Of a stretch of DNA of 64,000 nucleotides, positions 22,142 through 33,737 are shown in pieces. The stretch spans positions 54,108,769 through 54,172,768 of the forward strand of contig CM023538.1 in assembly GCA_013350335.1 (NCBI GenBank), in the 5' to 3' direction. Under the pieces are notes generated by a model. It was not told the DNA's origin. It ran no database searches and saw only the letters and a list, made by a program, of their open reading frames with translations. Both the position numbers and the translations under genes were made by a program. Each line of letters begins with the position of its first letter. Within the stretch, counting starts at the first letter, position 1. Origin of the DNA: Chimonanthus salicifolius. Taxonomy: Eukaryota; Streptophyta; Magnoliopsida; Laurales; Calycanthaceae.

Positions 22142-23262
22142 TCACGATGTTATAGTGTTAATCATCGAGAGTTTGCCAAGTAGATACTGGAAGCGTGTAA
22201 TAGTGTGTGACTTCGTGAAGAAGTCAGCCAATTGTAAAGCAGAAGAGACAAATGGAAGAGAAATCGTGTCTAAGCTGCAGATGATGTGCACAAAGTGGTA
22301 GTCAAGCTCAATATGCTTGGTGCGCTCATGAAAAATCGAATTATGTGCAATTTGAATAGTATTTTTATTATCACAATACATAGGAGTAAGAACAAAAAGA
22401 CAGACTTCCATGTCTATAAGTAATCAACGAAGCCAAACTATCTCAACGGTGGTAGAAGTCGTAGCACGGTACTCAACTTCAACAGATAAGCAAGCAACAG
22501 ACAATTTTTTGTTAATCTAGGAAAGAAAGAGTCACCCAAAAAAAATACAAAACCTAGTGGTAGATTTACAATAAGAAAGATCACCAGCCCAGTCAACATT
22601 AAAGAAGGCCCGACGCTCCAAAGCAGATGAAGAGGGAAGTAACAAACTCTGATATAAGGTTCCACGAATATATCGCAAGATACGAATGACCACTGCCCAA
22701 TGAATTGTAGTAGGTTAGGAGACAAACTAACTGACAATAAGAACTGCATATGCACAATATTTGACTGCGTAATTGTGAGATAAACCAAGCTCCAAACTAT
22801 AGTGCGATACAACGTAGGGTCAGCTAAAGACACACCATCAAAGGGAATATAATGAACATTGAGCTCTAAAGAAGTCTCAACTGGCCTGGTGTCAGTAAAT
22901 GAGCTCTCTAAAGAACATCAGCAGCATATTTAGATCGACAGAGAAGATAGCCTTATAGAGAAAAAGAAACCCCAAAGCCCCAAATCCTTCATTTCAAATT
23001 TTGTGTGCAATTGTAACTTCAACTGTGCTAAACCATCAAGATCATCCCCCATTATGATCATATCATCAACGTATAATAGCAGAAGAATATGACCAATAGA
23101 AGTTGAGAGAACAAATAGAGCCGAATCATGGGCACTAAATTGAAAGTCAACAGAACCAATCACTATGGAGAATTTTTTGATTCATGCAAGAGGTGCCTAT
23201 TTGATACTATACAATGCGGTTTTAAACTTGCATAGTTGGTCTGGATTACGAGAAACACCTTA
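22142..23262 (-). mobile_element. Ty1/copia fragment (RT and RNase H)
   Basis: Read on the minus strand, the fragment shows in order: GVSRNPDQLCKFKTALYSIK (23261 down), SAHDSALFV, LLLLYVDDMIIMGDDLDG (the YVDD catalytic motif), SLADPTLYRTIV, and NTIQIAHNSIFHERTKHIEL ending near 22142. It is the same family as the copia pol at 30596-33703 but diverged, with several frameshifts. It is 5'-truncated; the hAT element at 23285 lies just beyond its truncated end. Confidence 0.88.
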
Positions 23263-23284
23263 AAAATACCTAGTCAAATGAAGT

Positions 23285-24143
23285 CAGGGCCGTCTTGACC
23301 ATTAGTCAAGAAAGGCGGTCGCCTTAGGCCCCTGGATGAATGAAGGCCCCTCTCGCCGTGGTGCATTATGTATTTTTAAAATTTCTCAAATTAAATATTC
23401 GGATTAATTACGATAACTTGATAAAAATACTTTAAAACTTTAAGTTCTTTTGGCACTCCCAAATGCTTAAAACACAGTCTTTTACAAATAAGAGTATCCC
23501 TCAGCTGTGTCAAAAATACACTTCCGAAAGTCCAAACAACAAACCGTAAAAACCGTTGAACTCCAAATTCAAAGCTGAACAAATATGTGTTATTTAAAAT
23601 CTTAAATCTTTCAAATGATTGTTTACCAAAAATAGGTGATTTTTTCCCATTCCAAATCCCGTCCCTTCTTCAAAACAAAAAAAATCTAGTTAAACAATCA
23701 TTTAAAAGATCTAAATTTTCAAATTTCATATATTTGTTTAGTTTTGAATTTGGAGTTCAACGGGTTTCACGGTTAGTCGTTTAGACTTTCGGAAGTGTAT
23801 TTTCGGTACAGCCGAGGAATACCCTTTATTTGTAACATACTGTGTTTTAAATATTTGAGAGTGTCAAAATATCTTAAAGTCTTAAAGTATTTTTATCAGG
23901 TTATTGTAATTAGTCCGGATATTCAATTTGAGAAATTTTGGAAATACATAGTGCTTAAAAAATAATTTTAAAATTTTAAAGGTGATTTTATTATTCAAAA
24001 CTATAGAAATTATATAATTTTTTTTTAACTAATGCACTATACATATGGAAACCGTCCGGACGAATGAAATTTATGCATGAACTCTAAGAAAGCTCTATTT
24101 AAATTTTTTGTCTTAGACCTCAAATTATTTCTAGACGGCCCTG
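23285..24143. mobile_element. Foldback hAT element, 859 bp
   Basis: Its ends are CAGGGCCGTC and GACGGCCCTG. It is flanked by a perfect 8-bp duplication AATGAAGT (23277-23284 and 24144-24151), so it is a hAT insertion. The interior is a long imperfect inverted repeat: roughly 23380-23610 pairs with 23690-23950. Examples are TTTGAATTTGGAGTTCAACG on both strands, TTCGGAAGTGTATTTT, and ATTAGTCCGGATATT against AATATTCGGATTAATT. The transcript would fold into a hairpin of over 200 bp. It has no transposase. The end sequence matches the larger hAT copies at 28389 and 40526. Confidence 0.88.
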
Positions 24144-24151
24144 AATGAAGT

Positions 24152-24614
24152 AATACATTTGTATCACCTCATGACAAGTTGCACTAATAGTTCATAAAAT
24201 ATCAAATTTTAAGTCATTCATACCTTCCATGAAAATGACATGTGTTCCCGTTAAGGGTCGAATGGACAATCATAAGCAAAATGAGAAACTACAAACTACA
24301 AGAAATGTTAGAAGTGGCATGACATACATACGCACTTTCCATTTTACACATGGCATGCAATTATGCAAGAAGTCAAGCTTCATTCTTCAATTTGTGGGCC
24401 CTACCATTACATAGGCCCAACTTAGTTAATATTTGCTTTATAAAATACGGATATGGGTTGACCATTTTCTTCCAATCATCAATAGCCACTACAAGAATAC
24501 TTCCAATTTTCCTGATTGAAAAAAAAAACTGGGTTTATCTTACAGTGGACTTTGTTTAGATATACATGGCATGATAGTGTTGTTCACTATGTATTCTGTA
24601 CATTAAATAGTATT
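24152..24614. other. Intergenic DNA, nothing recognised
   Basis: Only short frames without motifs occur here. Confidence 0.4.
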
Positions 24615-24628
24615 AGCATCAATATATA

Positions 24629-24789
24629 TTTTTTTTTTGAATTTATATGTGAGAAATAGTGAGAAATTCAGCGTAAAACCTCTACGACTGATATCCACTG
24701 TTGTACGCTGTACAGTGAGGTTATAAAGGCTTGAACTTAACACCTACCCACTTCCTAAAACAAAATGGGAGATTACAGACACCTATATG
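24629..24789 (-). mobile_element. SINE, second family, with target duplication
   Basis: On the minus strand it carries the same 3' end as the SINE at 21671 (TTTTACGCTGAATTTC, CACATATAAATT, then poly(A) at 24638-24629). Flanks AGCATCAATATATA (24615-24628) and AGCATCAATGTATA (24790-24803) form a 14-bp target duplication with one mismatch. The B-box region is degenerate (GTTAAGTTCAAGCC). Confidence 0.72.
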
Positions 24790-24803
24790 AGCATCAATGT
24801 ATA

Positions 24804-26988
24804 CTTTTTATGTTAAGATTTCAAAAGAAACTATTTAATTGACTCTTTATCTTCTGTAAATTTAGAAAAGTGGAAAAAAATTGTAGTTGTGCATGAAAGA
24901 TATATTTACTAGAAAAAAACCATGACTTATAAAATTTAAAAATGAATTTTTATTTTTTATATGTTTCAACTGAATGGGGAGTTGGGAATTATCATTTTTT
25001 ATCAAAATTTCCTTTAGTTTTTTTACCAATTAATAAGAGTGGAAAGGTCAAAGGAAACTTTAGCCATATTAAAAAAGGACCTTTATGTTTTTTAAAGTGA
25101 GAGGAGTAGTTAGTGCCTCAGTGGATGGAAATTAGTCAACATTCTAAAGTCATGGGCTTCTTGCTTTCCTTTCTTTTCATTGTGCTGCTTTTTGAGTGGA
25201 AAGCGTTTAGGAAAATCATAAATCTGAAGAATAGATTTTAATTTTGAAGGATAATTATGTCATAGATAGGTATGGATTTTAATAAATAAAATAATGATAG
25301 GTTTTTTAGAAAGGTTTTTTTGAATGTTTGGTCTATTGAAAATGATTTTGATTAAATTAATTAAATCAGATTTTTAAATTATTTACAATTTAATCAATTT
25401 AGATTATCTTTAATGTTTGAATTTTATAATATTAAAAATATGACTTAATTGATTTAATCCAGATAATTTTGGTGGACAGCTATTAAGAAATGACCTTTCT
25501 AATGAAACCACCTCGATTCCATCCAGTGAGCTCTGTGGGGGGACAGTGTGCCAAACACCAGTGGTCATGTTTGTACACAAAAATTTTCCTAAAATAAAAA
25601 ATGATATTCATATTGAAAATATTTTTATTGTTCTATATAAACATTTTTTTTTATAGAAAATGATTTCTGCAAAATGAACTGCAATGGAATGAGCCTAAAA
25701 GGAAATTTTCACAATTTGTGGATTTCAAAACATATGATCCAAATATCCAATATATGGACTAGTTAATTTTCATGAACTAATGTTTGTGGAAATAAAATCT
25801 ATAAATTTTATTTTCTATAAAATAAAAATATCAATAAAATTAGTTTAAAAAAAATAATAGTTGTATCCTACCTAGTGTACATTAAGGGAATAGGTAGGTA
25901 TCACCTCTGAAGATTTTACGTTGGGCTTTCCACACAAAAAGTAAAAAAAAAATTCAGATTGCTTCTTGAAAAGCACCATTTTATCCTAAGAGAAGTTTCC
26001 TTTATTGGGAGGTCACAAGCAAGTCATGCCTTCGTAAGAAGTCACTCTTTTTTACAAGGTTGAGAGTCAAGACATCCGATGGGTGGAATATTACTATTAT
26101 GAGTTGAATTATGATTACTGATTTGAATCGAAGAACTGTTTCTTCTCGTCTAGACAACTTTTTATTATTAGCCCATCGCAAGGTTGATTATTTTTGGCTT
26201 CATAAGCATAATTTTGTTAAGATCCAACTCTTGTCGATGCCAATTTTGACATTTCTATTGCAAATAATTTAAGCAATGGGAATATAAAAGTGGGAAAAAA
26301 TGAGTCACATTGATGAGATTCTGATGTAGGCTAGTAGAATAAGAATATCCAACTTCGAATTTTACCGCAAGCTTGAATATTTCTCTGGCCTATTGTAGAA
26401 TGACTGAGGTCGGGGTTACTCATCTGGATTGGATCATGTCAATTTAGTCACGCACCCGTTGGGATCAAAAATAAAATTTTCATCTTTCGCCTTGGTGCTC
26501 GAACAATCAATTTACTTATGCACTCGTCTGGATCCAAATTAAAAGTTTGATCACGTCGATATATGCTCGTATCAGAGTCACAGCCGAAACTATCGTTATA
26601 GACTTCAAGTAGTTGGATATATTGTATGAACGATGATATTAGTATAGAGTGTATAAAATTTCACCACTAATTGATCATCCTATCTAGATGATCTTGGCCT
26701 TCTAAGCTACGATGGGTATAAGTTATTGATTTATAAAAAAAAAGAAAAGGTAAAGGATAAGATTATTAAATGGGGTGAATTTCGTACATCCCTTTTTAAT
26801 ACGGTCCTCTCCCTATTTCACATTCAATTATATGGAGTCTAAGAGCGATATAAATAGTAGCTTCAATATTTAATCTAGGTAGAAAAAGTCTTGATAAACT
26901 TTAAAAACAAGAGATTGAGATTGAGAGTGAGAGTGATATATATAATTGATAATGAAAGTTATAGTCATTCTCTATATAGATAACAACT
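24804..26988. other. AT-rich intergenic DNA with a SINE 3' fragment
   Basis: The only recognisable feature is a SINE 3' end at about 25866-25950, plus strand (GATTTTACGTTGGGCTTTCC, CACACAAAAAG, poly(A)). There is no coding frame elsewhere. Confidence 0.5.
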
Positions 26989-26993
26989 ACTAG

Positions 26994-27171
26994 TGTAACG
27001 ATCCGATCCTACCCATCACAATATTGTCCACTTTGGACCCCACGTGGGGCGGCCCGTACGGCTTTGCATTGGGCCTGGTCTTGCCTTGTGATGGAGAGGA
27101 GCTTTGCCTCTTATATATAGCCCTCTCCACCGAACTCCACAACCGATGTGGGACTTGGGTGGGGTGCTACA
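26994..27171 (-). repeat. TRIM 3' LTR
   Basis: 178 bp. It pairs with 27308-27498; both share CACAATATTGTCC and GATGTGGGACTTGGGTGGGG on the plus strand. It carries a TATATATAG promoter-like word. Confidence 0.88.
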
Positions 27172-27307
27172 ATCCACCCCCTTTAAGAACAGAGCCGTCC
27201 CCGACTCTGTCTCGTCATACTGACAGGGGGTCCCCACACACAGGCAGGCAACGTCACGCAAGTAGAACCCACACAGTCCGAATGTTGAACCGTGCTCTGA
27301 TACCACT

Positions 27308-27498
27308 TGTAAAGACCCGTCATGCTAGCACAATATTGTCCGCTTTAGGTCTACACACGGACTTGCACGGATTTGCTTTGGCGAAGCCAACCCACTGTTA
27401 CTCTCAAAAGGCCTTGTGATGGAGGGGCTTTGTCTCCTCATCTATAGTCCCCTGCACCCAACTCCACAACTGATGTGGGACTTGGGTGGGGTGCTACA
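27308..27498 (-). repeat. TRIM 5' LTR
   Basis: 191 bp. It is the partner of 26994-27171, with small indels and substitutions showing that the insertion is not recent. Confidence 0.88.
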
Positions 27499-27503
27499 AC
27501 TAG

Positions 27504-28380
27504 TACAATAGAAAGTCTTCCTGAATTTAATTTCCACTCCACTTCAAAGGGTCACTCTTGGTAGAATTACCCAATGTGTGTAGATAAAGAGGGTTGCACA
27601 TGCCCAATGATTAGTTGAGTGTTTTAAGAGACCTAGACACTTTGATCATAAAAAAAAAACCTTTAATAACACACTGAAAAAATTACATTATCATGGTTAC
27701 ATGTCTTTAAATATGTTAGGAAAATTTTAATTTCATATTAAACTATTTTTCGTGTCAATTTATGTTGTATAATTTATAACTTCATATGAATATGTAAATA
27801 GTTCAATATAGAGAATTGAAATGCTACAAGTGATGGTAATTAGAAAAGTGAGCAATTATGGAAGACTTGATTTAGAGGGAAAACAAGGATAGATAGGTTG
27901 GATAGTGACACATAATGTAGTCTCTAATAGAGTAAAATAAAAATTCAAAATTCAAAAAAAAACTATAAATAAATAAAAGATAGATAATAATGATGAAGAT
28001 ATAATTCTTATACAAAGCAAATGCCTGAGACATAATCATCACCATGGGCTCTATGCCTAGTTGCAATCCATATTATTTCCAAGAGAGATGAAGACAAACG
28101 ATCAAAAAATCACTGACCCTACACTATAGTTACTACAATTTAATGGCAGAACTTGACATAATTGTAGAAATAGTTGCTTGCTTTGCATTTTAAATGATCT
28201 TTTCAACGAATAGTGCCAGTGTCTAAACAAAAATCTCGACAAAAGGTAACGCATTCAAAAGTTGAAGATATTAATTTAAAAGCAAGGGTAAAAACTACAG
28301 TTGATACGTTGCAGTTTAATTATTGACAGCGGTTAGGGCACTCTCTCAACGGATAGGGCTCTCCTTTGAGACTCCTTTGC
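27504..28380. other. Intergenic DNA, nothing recognised
   Basis: AT-rich, with no motif-bearing frame. Confidence 0.4.
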
Positions 28381-28457
28381 CTGATGCCCAGGGTCGGCTG
28401 AAGGGTAAGGCAATTAAAGCAATTGCTTTAGGCCCCCATTTAGCTGGCCCCCCAGAT

Positions 28458-28677
28458 GTAGTAGTACGTGGGTTGTCCAACATCATTGAAGAATACAACC
28501 AAAGTTTATTGTTCCTCCTTCCTCTTTTGCTCCTTTCTTCTCTTCTTTCTGTTAAATTAGGATTATATTACTTGTATAGGGGTAACTTAGTCATTTTATT
28601 CCTCTTTTATTTAGGGATTACTTTGTATATATTATGGTCTAAATGGAATGCATATGATGCTTTTTTGGATTCTATCA
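28458..28677 (+). repeat. 5' LTR of the copia element
   Basis: It ends ...TCTATCA directly before the primer-binding site. The start is placed near GTAGTACGTGGGTTGTCC, whose next 80 bases (CATTGAAGAATACAACCAAA and a pyrimidine tract) recur in the array at 33738-34390. The exact first base is uncertain because no intact 3' LTR remains. Confidence 0.65.
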
Positions 28678-28691
28678 TGGTATCAAGAGCC
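28678..28691 (+). promoter_or_regulatory. Primer-binding site of the copia element
   Basis: TGGTATCAAGAGCC adjoins the LTR end and is a one-base-longer variant of the usual complement to initiator Met tRNA. Confidence 0.8.
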
Positions 28692-29599
28692 AAAGGTTAT
28701 TGCATCTAATATTTAGGGTTCCGTTTTAAAATTTTTCGATCGGGTTCCGATCGACGTTTGATCTGAATTTGTCAAGCAGCAAGCAGCAGAATTTCGTATT
28801 CCCGTTTTGGTCTGATTTCCGGGCGACTCTGATTTGGGGGTTCCGCTGCTCCCGATCGACATCGCTGCTCCACAGCCCAGTTTCGCCGGCCTCTCCATCG
28901 GAGTCATCGCTGCTCCCTGCTCTCCGTCTCTGCATCTCCGCTCAGTCGTTTTCGTGACCATCCCGCACGGCGTCGGACTCACCCGATCTGCGCACCAGGT
29001 CTTGCCGTGTCTCTGCTTCTTCCTTTGCCGTGTCTCTGCCTGAGTTCTGCAGCGTGCCGAGTGGCCGAGATCTTCTCAGATCCGGCTTTCTTCTCAGATC
29101 CGGCTTCCGTCTCCATCTCTCAGATCGGTCGTTTTCCCTGTTTTCAGATCCGCCTGAGTTCTGCAGCGTGCCGAGTGGCCGACATCTTCTCAGATCCGAC
29201 TTTCTTCTCAGATCCGGCTTCCGTCTCCATCTCTCCGTTCAGTCGTTTTCGTGACCATCCCGCACGGCGTCGAACTCACCCGATCTGTGCACCAGGTCTT
29301 GCCGTGTCTCTGCTTCTTCCTTTGCCGCTGCCACTTCCGAATCTGCTGCCTGCCGTAGCCAGATCTGACATCTCCGCGCCGGACCTCCGATCTGAGGCGT
29401 GACTCACTGTTCCCCGATTTGGGCGTGACTCACTGTTCACCGTGCCCCACCCTCCTGCATCAGCCGCCATTGCAGCCGACAATCTCTGTTTGCATCCACG
29501 CTGAGTTTCCGCTGTCAGCCCCTCTCAATTTGGTGTTTTTGTTTTTAGGACTCGTCGAATTTTTTTCGGACTTCTTATTTTGGTGGTGAGAGTTTGACA
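28692..29599 (+). repeat. GC-rich leader of the copia element with internal duplications
   Basis: This is the untranslated region between the primer-binding site and gag. A block at about 28939-29040 (TCGTTTTCGTGACCATCCCG, then GTCTTGCCGTGTCTCTGC) recurs at about 29240-29335. A block of about 113 bp starting TGAGTTCTGCAGCGTGCC at 29039 recurs at 29152. Open frames here are by-products of GC content. Confidence 0.7.
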
Positions 29600-30608
29600 A
29601 TGGCCGGTGAACGTGATGATTCCCTCCAGGCAATTAGTGTGAAGCTCACTGACAGCACATATACTTATTGGGCATATGTTATGAGAAATTTTTTGACCGG
29701 CAAAAATATGTGGGGTTATGTCTCTAGGGGCTATTGTTCCTCCTACGGACCCCAAGGCTGCCGACTATGCTGCTTCACTAGTTACTTGGACCACCCGTAA
29801 TTCTAAAATTATCACGTGGATCAATAATTCAGTTGAGCTCTCCATTGGGATGCAACTTGCGAAGTTTTCTACCGCCAAAGAGATTTGGGATCATTTAGAG
29901 AGACTGTATACGCAGTCCAACTTCGCTAAGCGATATCAACTTGAGAATGATATTTGCTCAGTTAGACAAGGGGATATGAGCATTCAACAATTTTATTCAG
30001 TCATGACTGGCTTTTGGGATCAACTTACATTAACTGAACCCGCAGGCCTCAGTTCTTTTCCACTTTATTGCACTTATAGAGAAGAAGGGCGACTCGTTCA
30101 ATTTTTTACTGCTCTTCGAGATGACTTTGAAGCACTTCGGGGCTCTATTCTTCATCGTAATCCCCTTCCCTCTGTTGATGCAGTGGTTCATGAACTTCTA
30201 GCTGAAGAAGTTCGGTTGAAGTCCCATGGCGACAGTCGTTTTCTTTCTTTCCCTAGTCAGACTGTTTTAGTTGTGCCATTCCGGTCTTCATCTAACTCTC
30301 AGAGTCGACAGCGCCAAGGTGGGAGAGTTGCCACAACTGAGTGTCGTTATTGTAAACAGAAAGGTCACTGGAAGGCCCAATGTCCTTTGTTATTGAGAAG
30401 CCAACAACAACAACAACAACACGTGCCGCTTCCTAGGCCACATCGCACTGCTACTGTTGTTTCGTCTGGGGATGTGGCATCACCTTTACCTCCTTCTGTT
30501 TCCACACCAGCGAATGCGGCATCACCTTCGACTCCTTCCATCTCCACCCTTGCAGACCAGTTGCAGCAGTTCCTCTCTTCTCACCAGCCTAATCATTGTC
30601 TTCTCTAG
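29600..30608 (+). pseudogene. gag: Copia gag, frameshifted
   Basis: The ATG at 29600 starts MAGERDDSLQAISVKLTDST and continues to MWGYVS. One extra base near 29725 shifts the frame to GAIVPPTDPKAADYAA, which then stays open to the stop at 30606-30608. The UBN2/retrotrans-gag core includes WDHLERLYTQSN and KRYQLENDICSVRQGD. A CCHC zinc knuckle is present (CRYCKQKGHWKAQC, about 30344-30385), followed by a Gln run and a Ser/Thr/Pro-rich spacer. Gag forms the virus-like particle and packages RNA. A second shift lies between gag and pol at about 30594-30600. Confidence 0.88.
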
Positions 30609-33600
30609 GTTTGACTCATTCAGCATGTTCAGGTATTTCGCCTTCTACCTGGGTTTTTGACTCCGGAGCTACTCATCACATGACTCATGATGTTGCTTTA
30701 TTCACATCTTTATCTCCTTCTTCATCATATGTTTCTGTCTTAACTGCCAATGGTGCTTCATTGCCCTTGGCAGGGGTTGGTTCGATTATGTCCTCTTCTT
30801 TGCATCTTTCTGATGTTTATTGCATACCTCACCTTACTCTGAATTTGATTTCTATCAGTCAACTATGTGACTCTGGTTATATTGTTAATTTTTCTCCCAC
30901 TTCGTGTTCTGTGCAGGATCCTCATTCCAAGAGGCTGATTGGGACCGGCCGTAGAGAAGGAGGATTATATGTCTTAGAGCGACTCCGTGTTCCTGCTATC
31001 GCTGCCTCTTCCGTTGATTTATCATCTTTTCGTTTGAGTCCCACTTCATCTAGTTTTTATTTTTGGCATTCTCGCCTTGGTCATGTTTCTAGTTCCCGTT
31101 TAAAATATTTAACTTCTACAGGAGCTTTAGGAAGTTTACATAGTAGTGATATTTCTGATTGCAGTGGATGTAAACTTACAAAGTTTTCAGCATTGCCTTT
31201 TAATAAAAGTTCATCTATTTCTCTTGCTCCTTTTGATTTAATTCATTCTGATGTGTGGGGACCAGCACCTCTTCCCACCAAAGGGGGGTCTCGATATTAT
31301 GTCTCCTTTATTGATGACTATTCCCGTTTTTGTTGGATTTATTTGATGAAACGTCGCTCTGAATTTCTTACAATTTTTCAAACGTTTCGTGCCCTCATTC
31401 GCACACAGTTCTCTGCTACTATTAAATGCTTTAGAGGTGATTTCGGTGGCGAGTATACCTCTGGTGCTTTCTCTAATTTGCTTGCCTCAGATGGGACTGT
31501 TCATCAGTCCTCTTGTACTGACACTCCCCAGCAAAATGGGATTGCAGAAAGAAAACATCGGCACATCATTGAAACTGCTCGATCTCTGTTACTCTCTGCT
31601 AGTGTTCCTAGCCTCTTTTGGGGAGAAGCGGTTCTCACCGTGGCTCATGTGATTAACAGAATCCCTTCTGTTATCACTTCTGGCAAATCTCCATTTGAAC
31701 GTTTATATGGCAAAATTCCAGACTATTTCTCCTTGAAAGTTTTTGGTTGTGCATGTTTTGTCCTCCGTCCGCACAATGAGCGCACAAAATTATCTGCTCG
31801 GTCTGCACTGTGTATTTTTCTTGGTTATGGTGAGGGTCAAAAGGGATATCGCTGTTATGATCCAACTGCACAGAAGTTGTATGTCTCACGTCATGTTGCT
31901 TTTATTGAACATATTCCTTTCTATTATGTTCCTTCACATTCTAACACTCTTGGTATGTCTGAACTTCTTTATATTGACCCCTTCTCTCATATTGATGATT
32001 TGTCTGTGTCTGATCATGTTCCTGCTTTGCCTAACTCTGTTCCTTCTATTTCTTCTACTCCTGTTGAAGTTTTGCCCTCTACAGATATTTCTCCTCCCTC
32101 TCCTACAGCTGCCTCTCCTTCGACTTCTGCTGATGAGGATCTTGCTACTTCTCGTTACCTTCCACGAATCCGTAAACCTCCTACTCGATTTGGTTATTCT
32201 TTTGATGACTTTGCTTATTCATGTTATTCCTCTTCATTTTCTTCGTTTCTCATATCCATTCATACTCTCTCTGAACCAACCTCCTATAAGGAGGCTCTTT
32301 GTGATCCTTTATGGCAACAGGCAATGGATGAGGAACTTTTTGCATTACACAAGACTGGTACGTGGGAGTTGGTAGCTCTTCCTCCAACCAAACGTGCAAT
32401 TGGTTGCAAATGGGTGTATAAGATTAAGACCAGGTCTGATGGTTCTGTGGAGCGATATAAGGCTCGATTGGTTGCTAAGGGTTTTAGTCAGGAATATGGT
32501 ATTGATTACGAGGAGACCTTTGCCCCTGTTGCGAAGATGACTTCTGTTCGTACTTTACTTGCGGTTTCTTCAGTTCGTCAATGGTCTCTGTCGCAGATGG
32601 ATGTTAAAAATGCATTTCTGAATGGTGATCTCGCTGAAGAAGTTTATATGCTTCCTCCTCCAGGTGTTGTTCATCATCCTGGGGACGTTTGCAGACTCCG
32701 AAAGGCCTTATATGGTCTCAAACAAGCACCGCGAGCATGGTTTGACAAGTTCTCAACAGTGATTGAGAAACTTGGCTTTCACTCCAGTGCTCATGACTCT
32801 GCTTTATTTGTTCGTTCCACCTCTGCTGGTCGTATTCTTCTCCTTTTGTATGTTGATGACATGATCTTGACAGGTGATGATCTTGATGGTATTGCCCAGT
32901 TAAAGTTACAGTTGCACAACACATTTGACATGAAAGACTTTGGGCCCTTGAGATATTTTCTCGGGATAGAAGTTGCCTCTTCACCGAAGGGTTATCTTCT
33001 TTCTCAATCTAAGTATGTTGCTGATGTTCTTCGAAGAGCTCGTATTACTGACACCAGACCGGTCGCAACGCCTTTAGAGCTCAATGTTCATTACACTTCC
33101 TCTGATGGTGTGCCTTTGTCGGATCCCACTCTATATCGCACTACAGTCGGCAGTTTAATTTATCTCACCATTACGCGGCCTGACATTGCCTATACCGTTC
33201 ATATTGTGAGTCAGTTTATCGCTTCACCAACCACTGTTCATTGGGCAGCTGTTCTTCGCATTTTGCGATATCTTCGAGGTACTTTATATCAGAGTTTGTT
33301 ATTGCCTTCGTCATCTACTTTGGAGCTCCGTGCCTTCTCTGATGCTGGATGGGCCGGTGATCCTTCTGATCGCAAATCTACTACTGGCTTCTGTGTTTTC
33401 TTGGGTGATTCCCTCATTTCATGGAAAAGCAAGAAGCAGGATGTTGTTGCTCGTTCATCTGCTGAAGCTGAGTATAGGGCTATGGCTTCTACCACAGCTG
33501 AGATCGTTTGGCTTCGTTGGTTACTTGCAGACATGGGTGTCTCTCTCTCTGCACCTACGCCCATGTATTGTGATAATAAGAGTGCTATTCAAATAGTACA

Positions 33601-33703
33601 TAACTCCGTCTTTCATGAGCGTACCAAGCATATTGAGTTGGACTATCACTTTGTGCGTCATCATCTTCAGCTTGGCACTGTTTCTCTTCCATTTGTCCCT
33701 TCT
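30596..33703 (+). CDS. pol: Copia pol: protease, integrase, reverse transcriptase, RNase H (3' truncated)
   Basis: The frame stays open for over 1,000 codons. Domains in order are: aspartic protease (WVFDSGATHHM, about residues 19-29); GAG-pre-integrase (FWHSRLGHV and CSGCK, about 155-200); integrase core (HSDVWGP, FIDDYSRF, GGEYTS, NGIAERKHRH, about 215-330); RT (GCKWVYKIK, ARLVAKGFSQ, QMDVKNAFLNGD, YVDDM at about 750-754); and RNase H (FSDAGWAGDPSDRKST about 912, AEAEYRAM). It normally continues past SLPFV into a short LADF-TK stretch, as in the 22142 copy. Here it leaves homology at about 33700 and runs into the tandem array, ending at 33742. There is no in-frame gag and no 3' LTR, so the element is not autonomous in this form. 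Confidence 0.92.
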
Positions 33704-33737
33704 ATCACTTTCATCTCCTTTGCACCTTCTCTTTCTG

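Larger units (their letters stand above)
26994..27498 (-). mobile_element. Complete TRIM (terminal-repeat retrotransposon in miniature)
   Basis: The whole element is 505 bp, with LTRs at 26994-27171 and 27308-27498 and a 136-bp interior without coding capacity. It is flanked by a perfect 5-bp duplication ACTAG (26989-26993 and 27499-27503). On the minus strand the LTR starts TGTAGCACCCCACC and ends TTACA. Next to the 5' LTR is a primer-binding site TGGTATCAGAGC (plus-strand 27294-27305), complementary to initiator Met tRNA. A polypurine tract AAAGGGGGTGGAT abuts the other LTR. It is mobilised only by enzymes of other elements. Confidence 0.93.

Noticed and set aside
27016..27419. Overlapping 96- and 131-codon frames on both strands
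   Set aside because: They lie inside the TRIM and come from its GC-rich LTRs and interior.
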